A stretch of 64,000 nt of DNA from Methyloversatilis discipulorum (GCF_018780585.1 NZ_JADMJL010000008.1:98464-162463); one strand, 5' to 3'. Shown: positions 46,821-55,431, numbered from the stretch's first letter. The notes: a model not told the origin generated them from the letters alone. Program-made: numbers and translations.

Positions 46821-47363
46821 ATGAGCAAGGCCTTCACCAAGGAAACCGACACCGAAGAGGACGATCCCGAATCGGTCAGCGCGCTGCCAGCGGGCAGCAA
46901 GAACTACATGACGCTCGCCGGCTACGGCCGTCTGCGGGCCGAACTCGACGACCTGGTGCGCAGCGAGCGCCCGCGCATCGTCGAAACCGTCGCCTGGGCC
47001 GCCTCGAATGGCGACCGCTCCGAGAACGGCGACTACATCTACGGCAAGAAGCGCCTGCGCGAGATCGATCGCCGCATCCGCTTCCTGATCAAGCGACTCG
47101 AATCGGCCACCGTGGTCGACCCCAGGGAACAGCAGAACCCGGAACAGGTGTTCTTCGGTGCCACCGTTGACTACGAGGACGAGGACGGCCCGCACACCGT
47201 GCAGATCGTCGGCGTCGACGAAGCCAACGCATCCGACGGCCGCATTTCATGGATATCGCCGCTTGCCCGCGCGCTGCTCAAGGCACGCGAGGGCGACACC
47301 GTGCGCTTTCAGAGCCCGGCCGGACTGCGCGAGATCGAGGTGACCGAGGTGCGCTACGAGTGA
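46821..47363 (+). CDS. greB: Transcription elongation factor GreB
   Basis: A 180-residue Gre factor that stimulates RNA cleavage by backtracked RNA polymerase. An N-terminal coiled coil (YMTLAGYGRLRAELDDLVRS, then WAASNGDRSENGDYIYGKKR with the acidic tip residues, then LREIDRRIRFLIKRLE) is followed by the FKBP-like C-terminal domain (FFGATVDYEDEDG, ISPLARALLKAREGDTVRF). The GDYIYGKKRLREIDRR pattern marks GreB rather than GreA. There is a ~15-residue acidic N-terminal extension. The gene overlaps the next start (GTGA). Confidence 0.95.
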   Translation: MSKAFTKETDTEEDDPESVSALPAGSKNYMTLAGYGRLRAELDDLVRSERPRIVETVAWAASNGDRSENGDYIYGKKRLREIDRRIRFLIKRLESATVVDPREQQNPEQVFFGATVDYEDEDGPHTVQIVGVDEANASDGRISWISPLARALLKAREGDTVRFQSPAGLREIEVTEVRYE

Positions 47364-47731
47364 GCGCACGGCGGCATTTGCGCATCGTTGCGCGCCTGCT
47401 TCTGCTGGCGCTGCTCGCGCTGCCGGCGGTGCCGGTGCTGGCGCAGGGACTCGCACGCAGCGCAGGGTTGGCGCTGGCCGCCGACATCTGCACTGGCGCA
47501 CGCGCGGCGGACGACGGCATGCCGGCCCCGGTTCAGCATGGCGGAGCGCATTGCCCGCTCTGCTGCACTCATGCCGGCGGTGCTATTCCGGCCAGCGCGA
47601 CGCTGGCACCTGCCTTCGGTTCAAGTCCCGGGCGGGAACGCCTCGCGCCGACGAGCGAATGCGGCAGTGACGAGCGCGGAATGCGACCTGAGGCGCGGGC
47701 GCCTCCCGGCAGTCACTGCCCCTCCGCCTGA
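47360..47731 (+). CDS. DUF2946-family small exported protein
   Basis: A 123-residue protein starting at GTG (47360), overlapping the greB stop as GTGA. An N-terminal hydrophobic signal (RLLLLALLALPAVPVLAQG) leads to a mature part with the HCPLCCTHAGG cysteine/histidine motif at ~66-76, the hallmark of DUF2946. These proteins are often encoded beside copper-handling genes, and here a PCu(A)C chaperone gene follows ~90 bp downstream. A role in metal binding or copper homeostasis is therefore likely but inferred. Confidence 0.78.
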   Translation: MSARRHLRIVARLLLLALLALPAVPVLAQGLARSAGLALAADICTGARAADDGMPAPVQHGGAHCPLCCTHAGGAIPASATLAPAFGSSPGRERLAPTSECGSDERGMRPEARAPPGSHCPSA

Positions 47732-47818
47732 CCCTTGCGCAGCATTCCCGGCTGACGCGCGGCGCCCGCTCTGCCGGTGCCCGACACGTCATCGCCCAGA
47801 CCTTTCCGGAGCACAGAA

Positions 47819-48268
47819 ATGAAATCCATCCTGACCGCCACTCTCCTTTCCATCGCCTGCAGCGCCGCCCTGGCCGACGTTACGGTGAAGGATCCCTGGG
47901 TACGCGCCACCGTGGCCGAACAGAAAGCCACCGGCGCCTTCATGCAGATCACCGCGCCGAAGGCTGCACGGCTGGTCGGCGTGCACTCGCCCGTGGCCGG
48001 CGTCGCGGAAATCCACGAAATGTCGATGAACAACAATGTGATGCGCATGCGTGCCGTCCCGGCGATCGATCTGCCGGCCGGCAAGGCGGTCGAACTCAAG
48101 CCCGGCGGCTACCACCTGATGCTGATGGATCTGCGCGCGCCGCTGGTCGACGGGCAGACGGTGCCGCTCAGCCTGACCGTGGAAATGGCCGACGGCCGGC
48201 GCGAGACGCTGGAGGTCAAGGCCCCGGTGCGCCCGCTCGGCGCTGCCGCGTCGCACGATCACCACTGA
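47819..48268 (+). CDS. Periplasmic copper chaperone PCu(A)C
   Basis: A 149-residue exported protein. The signal peptide is MKSILTATLLSIACSAALA. The mature domain shows VKDPWVRATVAEQKATGAFM, the EIHEMSMNNNVMRM copper site (His and Met) and GGYHLMLMDL, together giving the family's H(M)-X10-M-X21-H-X-M Cu(I) ligand pattern. A His-rich tail (SHDHH) may add a Cu(II) site. PCu(A)C proteins deliver copper to cytochrome c oxidase CuA. It forms a small copper-related pair with the DUF2946 gene. The ATG at 47819 follows CGGAG. Confidence 0.93.
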   Translation: MKSILTATLLSIACSAALADVTVKDPWVRATVAEQKATGAFMQITAPKAARLVGVHSPVAGVAEIHEMSMNNNVMRMRAVPAIDLPAGKAVELKPGGYHLMLMDLRAPLVDGQTVPLSLTVEMADGRRETLEVKAPVRPLGAAASHDHH

Positions 48269-48432
48269 GCGCAGACCCGCTTGCGCGGGTGGGCCTCGCT
48301 TCCCCGAGCGCCCCTCGCGGTCTTCTCCTCCCTGCTGTCCGCTGCCTGCACACTTCGGGTGTGCAGGCGGTCCCGCCCTGGCCGTCGTCCCCTCACGTTC
48401 TCCGGGATATCTTCCCGCCACGTTGATCAATC

Positions 48433-48463
48433 AACCGTACGGATACAGTTAATTAACCGTACG
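48433..48463 (+). promoter_or_regulatory. Paired AACCGTACG motifs upstream of fliM
   Basis: AACCGTACG occurs at 48433-48441 and again at 48455-48463, with starts 22 bp apart (two helical turns), directly upstream of the -35-like element. The same 9-mer occurs in reverse orientation upstream of fliE (59650-59658). Candidate binding site for a flagellar regulator. Confidence 0.45.
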
Positions 48464-48465
48464 CC

Positions 48466-48492
48466 TAAAGTTTCGCCTCCAGGGTTCGTAAT
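48466..48492 (+). promoter_or_regulatory. Sigma-28-like promoter of the fliM operon
   Basis: TAAAGTTT matches the FliA -35 block perfectly. After 11 bases comes TTCGTAAT, a poor match to GCCGATAA. It lies ~70 bp upstream of the fliM ATG. It may need an activator, given the paired motifs just upstream. Confidence 0.4.
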
Positions 48493-48563
48493 CCTGCACA
48501 GCAGGTGGTCGCTGACAGCCTTGTCCGGCCGGACTTTCGCAATACAACACACACAGAACTGTC

Positions 48564-49439
48564 ATGAACTCGAATTCCAGGAGTGGCGATCCGGTCGCCT
48601 CCAGGGTGCTGGACGCGAGCGCGCTCGGCCGTCCCGTCCATCGTCTGGATGCCTTCGCCGACAGGCTGACCAGGGATCTGGCCGAGGCATTCCGCGGTGG
48701 CGTGAACCGCCGCTACCGGGCTGCCTTCGACCTGCGTTCAGTCCGCATCGACCGCACTGGACACGCCGGCGACCTGATCCGCTGGACGGCCTATAGCGGC
48801 GAGACCGGGCGCATCCTGTTCGCCGCCGAACGCCCGCTCGTGCTGACCCTGCTCGGATACCGTTTCGGCCTGATCGGGCGCAGCGGAGCAGCGGCGCCAG
48901 CGCAGGCCGACGGCAATGGTCGCGCGACCGCCACCGAGGAACGTGTGGCGGTCGCCCTGGGCGAGGAACTGGCCGCCGTGGTTGCCGCCCGCATCGAAGC
49001 CGGCGACCTCGACCGGCCGCTCGACGCCGTCGCAACGCCGGCCTTCTCGATCGCGCCGGCACCGCCTCCGGCCGCGGGCGCCTGGACGCTCAGCTGCACG
49101 GTGGCCGACCCGCTGCTCGGTGAGGACTGCCGCATGTGGTTCGTGCTCGACGACGCCTGCATGGAAAAGCTGCTGCGCGGCCTCGCGCCGCCGCGTGAAA
49201 AAAAGGACGCAGCCGGCGCCGACACGCCGTTTGCCCACCGACTGCAGATGACGCTCACCGGCCGCTTGCTGAGCAGGGACATCCAGCTCGGAGAGCTGTT
49301 CGACCTGCGTGTCGGCGACGTCATTCCGGTCTTCGTCGGCGAAGCCGACGTACTGGTCGACGACTCGCGCCTCTTTACGGCAGCTGTCGCCGAACACCGC
49401 GGCAAGCTCTGCCTCACCTCATTCAACGATATGGACTGA
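48564..49439 (+). CDS. fliM: Divergent flagellar motor switch protein FliM (lateral type)
   Basis: A 291-residue protein whose C-terminal ~75 residues form a SpoA/FliMN domain (LQMTLTGRLLSRDIQLGELF ... DVIPVFVGEADVLVDDSRLF). The middle region is only weakly FliM-like. The N-terminus (MNSNSRSGDPVASRVLDASA) lacks the LSQxEIDALL peptide with which ordinary FliM binds CheY-P, and nothing upstream in frame supplies it. As first gene of the fliM-N-P-Q-R-flhB-flhA run it should form the C-ring with FliN and FliG, but the motor may not respond to CheY in the usual way. Shorter than typical FliM (~330). Confidence 0.8.
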   Translation: MNSNSRSGDPVASRVLDASALGRPVHRLDAFADRLTRDLAEAFRGGVNRRYRAAFDLRSVRIDRTGHAGDLIRWTAYSGETGRILFAAERPLVLTLLGYRFGLIGRSGAAAPAQADGNGRATATEERVAVALGEELAAVVAARIEAGDLDRPLDAVATPAFSIAPAPPPAAGAWTLSCTVADPLLGEDCRMWFVLDDACMEKLLRGLAPPREKKDAAGADTPFAHRLQMTLTGRLLSRDIQLGELFDLRVGDVIPVFVGEADVLVDDSRLFTAAVAEHRGKLCLTSFNDMD

Positions 49440-49443
49440 TGCC

Positions 49444-49809
49444 ATGGACAACACTTCCGGAATCGACACGCTGCTGGACGGACTGGACGAGGCAGGCGAC
49501 GACCTTGCGCTGCTCGGCAACGAAGCGCCGGCCACACCGGCTGCACCGCGACGGAACTTGCCGCAGATGATGCGGCGCATACCGGTCACGCTGACGCTGG
49601 AGGTCGGTTCCGCGCGCGTATCGCTGCAGGACCTGATGGAAATCGGACCGTCGAGCGTGCTCGAACTGGATTCGCTGGCCGGCCAGCCGCTGGTGATCAA
49701 GGTCAATGGCACGCCGATCGGTCACGCCGAGGTGGTGCTGGTCGGCGACAACCACGGCCTGCGCGTGGTCGACCTCGACGGTCTCGACCTGGACACCCTG
49801 GCGCAATGA
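49444..49809 (+). CDS. fliN: Flagellar motor switch protein FliN
   Basis: A 121-residue protein. The acidic, variable N-terminus (~1-40) is followed by the SpoA/FliN domain: RRIPVTLTLEVGSARVSLQD, IGPSSVLELDSLAGQPLVIK and VNGTPIGHAEVVLVGDNHGL. FliN forms the lower C-ring with FliM and helps dock export cargo through FliH. It starts 4 bp after fliM and overlaps fliP as ATGA. Confidence 0.92.
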   Translation: MDNTSGIDTLLDGLDEAGDDLALLGNEAPATPAAPRRNLPQMMRRIPVTLTLEVGSARVSLQDLMEIGPSSVLELDSLAGQPLVIKVNGTPIGHAEVVLVGDNHGLRVVDLDGLDLDTLAQ

Positions 49810-50579
49810 CCGGCGCATCGTCCCGCGGACGGTCGTGGCTGCGCGGCGCCTGCCGGCTGCTGCCGGCGAGTGCGGCCATCCTTGTCTGCGCCGCGGCCGG
49901 TGCGGCCGAGATCCCGCTGCTCGAATCGACCACCCGCGGCGCCACCACCGAGTTCTCGGTGAAGACGCAGATACTCATCATCATGACCCTGCTCGGGCTG
50001 CTGCCCGTCATGGTGATGATGATGACCAGCTTCACCCGCTTCGTCATCGTGCTGTCGCTGCTGCGGCAGGCGCTGGGCCTGCAGCAGGGTCTGCCCAACC
50101 GCATCGTCACCGGCATCGCGCTCATCCTGACGCTGCTGGTGATGCGCCCGATCGGCGAACAGATATGGGCCGAGGCCTTCGTGCCCTACGACCGCGACAG
50201 CATCAGCCTCGAACAGGCGCTGAAGATCGCCGAAGCGCCGGTGTCGCGCTTCATGATGGCGCAGACCGGCAAGGCGGCGCTCGAACAGATCGCCCGCCTG
50301 TCCGGCTCCGGGCCGGTCGCGCAACCGATGGACCATCCCTTCCTGGTGCGCCTGGCCGCCTTCGTGCTGAGCGAGCTGAAGACTGCCTTCCAGATCGGCT
50401 GCATGCTGTTCATCCCCTTCCTGGTGATCGACCTCGTCGTGTCCTCGGTGCTGATGGCCATGGGCATGATGATGCTGTCGCCGCTGGTGATCTCGCTGCC
50501 GCTGAAGCTGCTGCTGTTCGTGCTGGTCGACGGCTGGACGCTCACGGTCAACACGCTGGTCACCAGCATCCAGGTCTGA
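49806..50579 (+). CDS. fliP: Flagellar type III export protein FliP
   Basis: A 257-residue export-gate membrane protein with a cleavable signal (RLLPASAAILVCAAAGAAE) and four membrane segments. Conserved parts are TLLGLLPVMVMMMTSFTRFV (~62-81), IVLSLLRQALGLQQGLPNRI, HPFLVRLAAFVLSELKTAFQ and IPFLVIDLVVSSVLMAMGMM. It forms the FliP5-FliQ4-FliR1 channel. It follows fliN directly with no fliO between, which is the lateral-type arrangement. Confidence 0.96.
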   Translation: MTGASSRGRSWLRGACRLLPASAAILVCAAAGAAEIPLLESTTRGATTEFSVKTQILIIMTLLGLLPVMVMMMTSFTRFVIVLSLLRQALGLQQGLPNRIVTGIALILTLLVMRPIGEQIWAEAFVPYDRDSISLEQALKIAEAPVSRFMMAQTGKAALEQIARLSGSGPVAQPMDHPFLVRLAAFVLSELKTAFQIGCMLFIPFLVIDLVVSSVLMAMGMMMLSPLVISLPLKLLLFVLVDGWTLTVNTLVTSIQV

Positions 50580-50583
50580 CGCG

Positions 50584-50856
50584 ATGCTGACGCCGGACAT
50601 TGCAGTGGATCTGGTCAGCGAAAGCCTGCACATCACCATGGTGCTGGTGTTGCTGCTGGTCGGCCCGGGGCTGGTGATGGGCCTGATCGTCGCGCTGTTC
50701 CAGGCGGCCACGCAGATCAACGAACAGACGCTGAGCTTCCTGCCGCGACTGCTGGTCACCCTGCTGGCCATCATCTTTGCCGGGCGCTGGATGACCGGCT
50801 ACCTGATGGACTTCTGCGTGTCGGTGTTCCAGCGGGCGTCGGCGCTGGTCGGCTGA
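50584..50856 (+). CDS. fliQ: Flagellar export protein FliQ
   Basis: A 90-residue protein with two membrane helices (LHITMVLVLLLVGPGLVMGL and LPRLLVTLLAIIFAGRWMTG), the normal FliQ pattern, including the VALFQAATQINEQTL loop between them. It assembles with FliP and FliR in the export gate. It starts 4 bp after fliP. Confidence 0.95.
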   Translation: MLTPDIAVDLVSESLHITMVLVLLLVGPGLVMGLIVALFQAATQINEQTLSFLPRLLVTLLAIIFAGRWMTGYLMDFCVSVFQRASALVG

Positions 50857-50871
50857 ACGGGCGCGGACGAC

Positions 50872-51654
50872 GTGGAACCGCTGTTCAACCAGATGCTGCC
50901 GCTGCTGCACACGCTGTGGTGGCCGTTCTGCCGCATCCTCGCCATGTTCAGCGCAGCGCCGCTGATCGGCGAGACCACGTTGCCGATGCCGGTGCGCATC
51001 CTGCTGTCGCTTGTGCTCGCGGTCGTCATGCTGCCGCTGGTGCCGGGTGGCGCGCAGATCGATCCGTTCTCGCTGAATGGCGTCGTCACCACGGTGCAGG
51101 AGGTACTGATCGGCTTCGTGATGGGGCTGGCCTTCCACCTCGCGATGGCCGTCATCATGGTGCTCGGCTTCCTGGTGTCGTCGCAGATCGGCCTGTCGAT
51201 GGCGCTGATGAACGATCCGCTCAACGGCGCTTCGTCCGACGTCGTGTCCAGCCTGCTGGCGACCATGTGCGCGCTGGTGTTCTTCGCCGTCGACGGCCAT
51301 CTGCTGCTGGCCGGCGTCATCGGCGCCAGCTTCGGTGCCTGGCCGGTGGGCGGCGGCATCCCGCTGTCCACACTGCAGGCGATCGCGCTCAACGTGGCCT
51401 GGGTGTTCTCGGCGGCGCTGCTGCTCGCGGTGCCCATGGTGTTCGCGACCATGGTGGTGCAGATCGGCTTCGGCTTCCTGAACCGCGTGGCGCCGTCGCT
51501 GAACCTGTTCTCGCTGGGCTTCTCGCTGGTGACCGTGTTCGGCCTGTTCATGCTGGGCCATGTCGCGCGCGTGGTGCCGCAGCACTATCTGCGCATGTGC
51601 GGGCAGGTGCTCGACATGCTGCAGCAGCAGATGAGGGCGGTGCCGCATGGCTGA
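50872..51654 (+). CDS. fliR: Flagellar export protein FliR
   Basis: A 260-residue membrane protein with about six hydrophobic segments. Typical parts are FCRILAMFSAAPLIGE, PMPVRILLSLVLAVVMLPLV, EVLIGFVMGLAFHLAMAVIM, QIGLSMALMNDPLNGASSDV and IGFGFLNRVAPSLNLFSLGF. It begins with GTG at 50872, 15 bp after fliQ, and overlaps flhB by 8 bp. Confidence 0.95.
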   Translation: MEPLFNQMLPLLHTLWWPFCRILAMFSAAPLIGETTLPMPVRILLSLVLAVVMLPLVPGGAQIDPFSLNGVVTTVQEVLIGFVMGLAFHLAMAVIMVLGFLVSSQIGLSMALMNDPLNGASSDVVSSLLATMCALVFFAVDGHLLLAGVIGASFGAWPVGGGIPLSTLQAIALNVAWVFSAALLLAVPMVFATMVVQIGFGFLNRVAPSLNLFSLGFSLVTVFGLFMLGHVARVVPQHYLRMCGQVLDMLQQQMRAVPHG

Positions 51655-52792
51655 CGAATCCGGCAGCAGTGGCGACAAGTCCGAGAAACCCTCGCAGCAG
51701 AAGCTGCGGAAGACGCGCGAGAAGGGGCAGGTCGTCCGCTCGCGCGATCTGGCGACGGCGGTCGGCATCCTGGTCAGCCTCAAGCTCATCGTGCTGATGA
51801 TGCCTTCGCTGCTCGACGACTTCCGTGACCTGTTCGCACTCGGCTTCGTGCCGCTGGACGGCGATGGCGCGCTCGACAACGCGTGGTCGGCGCGCTTCGC
51901 CGCCGCCTCCACGCTGCTGCTGAAGATGCTGTTGCCGCTGTGTGCGGTGCCGCTGGCCATCCTGATTGCATCGCTGCTGCCCGGCGGCTGGGTGCTCAAC
52001 GTCGAGCACTGGCAGCCCAAGCTGGAACGCCTGAGCCCGATCAAGAATCTGGGTCGCCTGGTGTCGCCGAAGCACCTGTTCGAGGTGGCGACCTCGGTGC
52101 TTAAGGCGACCGCGCTGTGCAGCGTGCTGTGGTACGTCTGCAGCCGCGGCGTCACCGATTTCCTGATGCTGCAGTCGCTGCCGCTGGACCGCGCGCTGAT
52201 TGCCGGCGCCGATCTGATGCTGGACAGCATCATGGCGCTGTGCGCTGTGTTCGTCGTGTTCGCGCTGGTCGATGTGCCGGCGCAGGCCTTCTTCTTCCTG
52301 CGCAATCTGCGCATGACCAAGCAGGAGGTGAAGGAGGAGCACAAGTCGAGCGAGGGCCGGCCCGAAGTGAAGCAGCGCATCCGCCAGCTGCAGCGGCAGA
52401 TGGCGCGGCGCGGCGTGCGCAAGGCGGTGCCGGGGGCCGATGTGGTCATCGTCAATCCAGAGCATTACGCGGTCGCGCTGAAGTATGACGAGCGCCGCGC
52501 GCAGGCGCCTTTCGTCATCGCCAAGGGCGTGGACGAAATGGCGCTCTACATCCGCGCCATTGCCGCCGAGCATAGCGTCGAGACGGTCGAGCTGCCGCCG
52601 CTCGCGCGCGCCATCTACAACACCAGCCAGGTCAACCAGCAGATTCCGCTGCCGCTGTACCGCGCGGTGGCGCAGGTGCTCACCTATGTGCTGCAGCTCA
52701 AGGCCTTCCGCCGCGGGCAGCGCCGGGGCGAACCGCGGCTGCCGACCGACCTGGTCATTCCGAAACATCTGAGCGAGGTGATGCCCGCATGA
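51647..52792 (+). CDS. flhB: Flagellar export switch protein FlhB with NPEH cleavage site
   Basis: A 381-residue protein. The cytoplasmic start is SEKPSQQKLRKTREKGQVVR. Four membrane segments (~35-210) and a C-terminal cytoplasmic domain follow. The autocleavage motif, normally NPTH, reads N270-P271-E272-H273 (VVIVNPEHYAVALKYDE). Asn and Pro, which carry the cleavage chemistry, are kept; Thr is replaced by Glu. The rest (GVDEMALYIRAIAAEHSVET, then LARAIYNT) is normal. FlhB switches export from hook to filament substrates together with FliK. Confidence 0.95.
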   Translation: MADESGSSGDKSEKPSQQKLRKTREKGQVVRSRDLATAVGILVSLKLIVLMMPSLLDDFRDLFALGFVPLDGDGALDNAWSARFAAASTLLLKMLLPLCAVPLAILIASLLPGGWVLNVEHWQPKLERLSPIKNLGRLVSPKHLFEVATSVLKATALCSVLWYVCSRGVTDFLMLQSLPLDRALIAGADLMLDSIMALCAVFVVFALVDVPAQAFFFLRNLRMTKQEVKEEHKSSEGRPEVKQRIRQLQRQMARRGVRKAVPGADVVIVNPEHYAVALKYDERRAQAPFVIAKGVDEMALYIRAIAAEHSVETVELPPLARAIYNTSQVNQQIPLPLYRAVAQVLTYVLQLKAFRRGQRRGEPRLPTDLVIPKHLSEVMPA

Positions 52793-54876
52793 ACTTCCTG
52801 AACCGCCTGGTCGACGAAATGCGCCGGCACCGCGTCGCCACACCGGTGTTCCTGCTGCTGATACTGGCGATGGTGATACTGCCGCTGCCGCCGGTGCTGC
52901 TCGACGTGCTGTTCACGTTCAACATCGTGCTCGCGCTGATCGTCATCCTGGTCAGCGTGTCGGCCAGGCGGCCGCTCGATTTCTCGGTTTTCCCGACCAT
53001 CATCCTCGCCACCACGCTGATGCGGCTGACGCTCAATGTCGCCTCGACGCGGGTGGTGCTGCTGCACGGTCACGAAGGCACGCACGCCGCCGGCCAGGTG
53101 ATCGAGTCCTTCGGCAACGTGGTGATCGGCGGCAATTTCGTGGTCGGTCTGGTGGTGTTCGTCATCCTGATGATCATCAACTTCGTCGTCGTGACCAAGG
53201 GCGCCGAGCGCATTTCCGAGGTGTCGGCCCGCTTCACGCTGGATGCGCTGCCGGGCAAGCAGATGGCCATCGACGCCGATCTGAACGCCGGCCTGATCAA
53301 CCAGGAGAAGGCCCAGGCACGCCGTCGCGACGTGGCGATGGAGGCCGACTTCTACGGCGCCATGGACGGCGCGTCGAAGTTCGTCCGCGGCGACGCCATC
53401 GCCAGCATCCTCATCCTGCTGATCAATATGGTGGGCGGCGTCATCATCGGCGCGCTGATGTACGACCTGAGCCTTGGCGATGCCTTCCGCCAGTACGCGC
53501 TGCTGACCATCGGTGACGGTCTGGTGGCACAGATCCCGGCGCTGCTGCTGTCGGCGGCAGCGGCCATCATCGTCACCCGCATCAGCGATTCCGGCGACTT
53601 CGAACAGCAGATCAGCGCTCAGCTGCTGACCTCGCCGACGGTCATGTACGGCGCGGCGGCGATGATGGCGGTGCTGGCCGCCATTCCGGGCATGCCCACG
53701 CTCATGTTTGCGCTGTTCGCGGCCGTACTCGGATTTGTCGGCTGGCGGCTGTCGGGGATGGCCGAGCGACCGGCGCAGAGCGATCTGGGTGAGGTCGAGA
53801 GCGCACTGATCAACAGCCGCGCACCCGAACTCGACTGGAGCGATCTGCCCGTGGTCGAGCCCGTCACCATCATGCTTGGCTACAAGCTGGTCGGCTTGAT
53901 CGACGCAGCGCAGGGCGCGCCGCTGACACGGCGCATCAAGGGCGTGCGCCAGAGCCTGAGCGAAACCATGGGCTTCCTGCTGCCGCCGATCGGCGTGCGC
54001 GACGATCTTTCGCTGAAGCCTTCGCAGTACTCAGTGCTGCTCAGCGGCGCGGTGATCGCGCAGGCCGAGGTGTTCGCCGACCGGCTGATGGCCATTCCGT
54101 CGCCGAAAACCTACGGCACGCTGGACGGCATTCCGGGCATCGAACCGGCCTACGGCATGCCGGTTACGTGGATTGCCCCGGAGGACAAGGCGCACGCGCT
54201 CGGCCTCGGCTATCAGGTGGTCGAATGTGCTTCCGTCATCACCACGCATCTGTCCAAGCTGGCGCGCGAACACCTGGCCGAACTGTTCGGCCACGAGGAC
54301 GTGCCGGCGCTGCTGGAGCGGCTGTCCGCGCTGACGCCCAAGCTGTCGGCGGCGCTGGACAAGGCAATGACGCACACCCAGCTGCTGCGCGTGTTCCGCG
54401 TGCTGCTGGCCGAGAACGTGTCGCTGAAGGACATCGTGCCGATCGCGACGACGCTGGTCGAGAACGCCGAGGTGACCAAGGACCCCATCCTGCTGGCGGC
54501 CGAAGTCCGCTGCGCGCTGCGCCGGCAGATCGTCGGCGCCCTGGTCGGGCCGCTGGCCGAGATGAAGGTGTTCAATCTCGGCAGCGAGCTGGAGAACATG
54601 CTGCTCGGCTCGCTGAACCAGGCGCGCCAGACCGGCAAGGCAGCGCTGGACAACTATCCGATCGACCCCAATCTGCTGGCCCAGCTGCAGACCCACATGC
54701 CGTTGGCGCGCGACCAGATGAAACAGCAGGGCGGCACGCCGCTGTTGCTGGTGATGCCGCAGATCCGCCCGCTGCTCGCACGCTACGCGAGGCTGTTCGC
54801 GCCGGGGCTGCAGGTGCTGTCGTACAACGAAGTGCCGGAGCAGCGCGACGTCAGCGTCGTCGGCACGCTGGGCTGA
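52789..54876 (+). CDS. flhA: Flagellar export gate protein FlhA
   Basis: A 695-residue protein. Eight membrane segments in the first ~330 residues include the FHIPEP-type stretch (RPLDFSVFPTIILATTLMRL, LNVASTRVVLLHGHEGTHAA, VIGGNFVVGLVVFVILMIIN, FVVVTKGAERISEVSARFTL and DALPGKQMAIDADLNAG). The cytoplasmic ring domain follows to the C-terminus. FlhA uses the proton motive force and docks export chaperones. ATGA overlap with flhB. It is the last gene of this rightward run; flhF and fleN do not follow, in contrast to polar systems. Confidence 0.97.
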   Translation: MNFLNRLVDEMRRHRVATPVFLLLILAMVILPLPPVLLDVLFTFNIVLALIVILVSVSARRPLDFSVFPTIILATTLMRLTLNVASTRVVLLHGHEGTHAAGQVIESFGNVVIGGNFVVGLVVFVILMIINFVVVTKGAERISEVSARFTLDALPGKQMAIDADLNAGLINQEKAQARRRDVAMEADFYGAMDGASKFVRGDAIASILILLINMVGGVIIGALMYDLSLGDAFRQYALLTIGDGLVAQIPALLLSAAAAIIVTRISDSGDFEQQISAQLLTSPTVMYGAAAMMAVLAAIPGMPTLMFALFAAVLGFVGWRLSGMAERPAQSDLGEVESALINSRAPELDWSDLPVVEPVTIMLGYKLVGLIDAAQGAPLTRRIKGVRQSLSETMGFLLPPIGVRDDLSLKPSQYSVLLSGAVIAQAEVFADRLMAIPSPKTYGTLDGIPGIEPAYGMPVTWIAPEDKAHALGLGYQVVECASVITTHLSKLAREHLAELFGHEDVPALLERLSALTPKLSAALDKAMTHTQLLRVFRVLLAENVSLKDIVPIATTLVENAEVTKDPILLAAEVRCALRRQIVGALVGPLAEMKVFNLGSELENMLLGSLNQARQTGKAALDNYPIDPNLLAQLQTHMPLARDQMKQQGGTPLLLVMPQIRPLLARYARLFAPGLQVLSYNEVPEQRDVSVVGTLG

Positions 54877-54885
54877 GCGGTGCGC

Positions 54886-55347
54886 TCAGCGGAGCCCGCC
54901 GCTGCGCGCAAACAGGAAGGCGTGAGTGAGCCAGGCCGTGCGGCAGGCTGCGACCTCGATCGCCACGATGCGTCGCTGCGCGAGGATGGGCAGTATGTAG
55001 TCGATGCAGCGAACGCCGCCGTTGGCGTCGCGCGTCGCGCGGCACAGCAGGCCGGTGCGCCGCAGATCGTCGTCGGACACCACCTCGCAGGGCGACAGGC
55101 GGTCGTGCCCGTTCTCGATCAGGAACTGCAGTGCCACCACGAAGGCGGCACGCGCGATGCGGATGTCGTGCGGCACGATGCGCACGAAGGGTCGGTCTGT
55201 CTCGTGCAGGATTTCAAAGTCGATGTCGGACACGCCGTGCGTGGCGTAGCGCTGGCCATCGCCGATGAGGTGCCAGATCGCGTCTATCGTCGCTTCCGAA
55301 TGCGATTCGCAGATCGCAGATTCGCAGCGGTTCCTCATATGGATCAT
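54886..55347 (-). CDS. Uncharacterised protein between flhA and the flagellins
   Basis: A 153-residue cytoplasmic-looking protein that I do not recognise. It has an acidic centre (GVSDIDFEILHETDRPFVRI), several cysteines (C8, C13 and others) and a hydrophobic C-terminal third. The ATG at 55347 is followed by another at 55338, so the exact start is open. Its end lies 10 bp from the end of flhA, convergent with it. Since it sits inside the flagellar locus, a motility-related role is possible but not shown. Confidence 0.55.
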   Translation of the reverse strand: MIHMRNRCESAICESHSEATIDAIWHLIGDGQRYATHGVSDIDFEILHETDRPFVRIVPHDIRIARAAFVVALQFLIENGHDRLSPCEVVSDDDLRRTGLLCRATRDANGGVRCIDYILPILAQRRIVAIEVAACRTAWLTHAFLFARSGGLR

Positions 55348-55431
55348 CCTTCCGGTTGGTAGTGCGTCGCCAGCGCCACGGCGAACGCCCGCGCCGGTGA
55401 GACCGGGGCGGGCGGACGCGGAACGGGAATT

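Larger units (their letters stand above)
48269..48563. other. Intergenic region upstream of the fliM operon
   Basis: A 295-bp gap. A perfect 10-bp hairpin (GCCTGCACAC-TTCGG-GTGTGCAGGC, 48344-48368) may end the copper-gene transcript, although no T-run follows. From ~48420 the DNA becomes AT-rich and holds two AACCGTACG motifs and a sigma-28-like -35 element, listed separately. Confidence 0.6.

Noticed and set aside
48344..48368. Perfect 10-bp hairpin after the copper chaperone gene as an intrinsic terminator
   Set aside because: No T-run follows, so I mention it only within the intergenic entry rather than call a terminator.
48482..48499. Possible sigma-54 promoter before fliM
   Set aside because: GG and GC elements are 11 rather than 10 bases apart, and the -24 box is poor.
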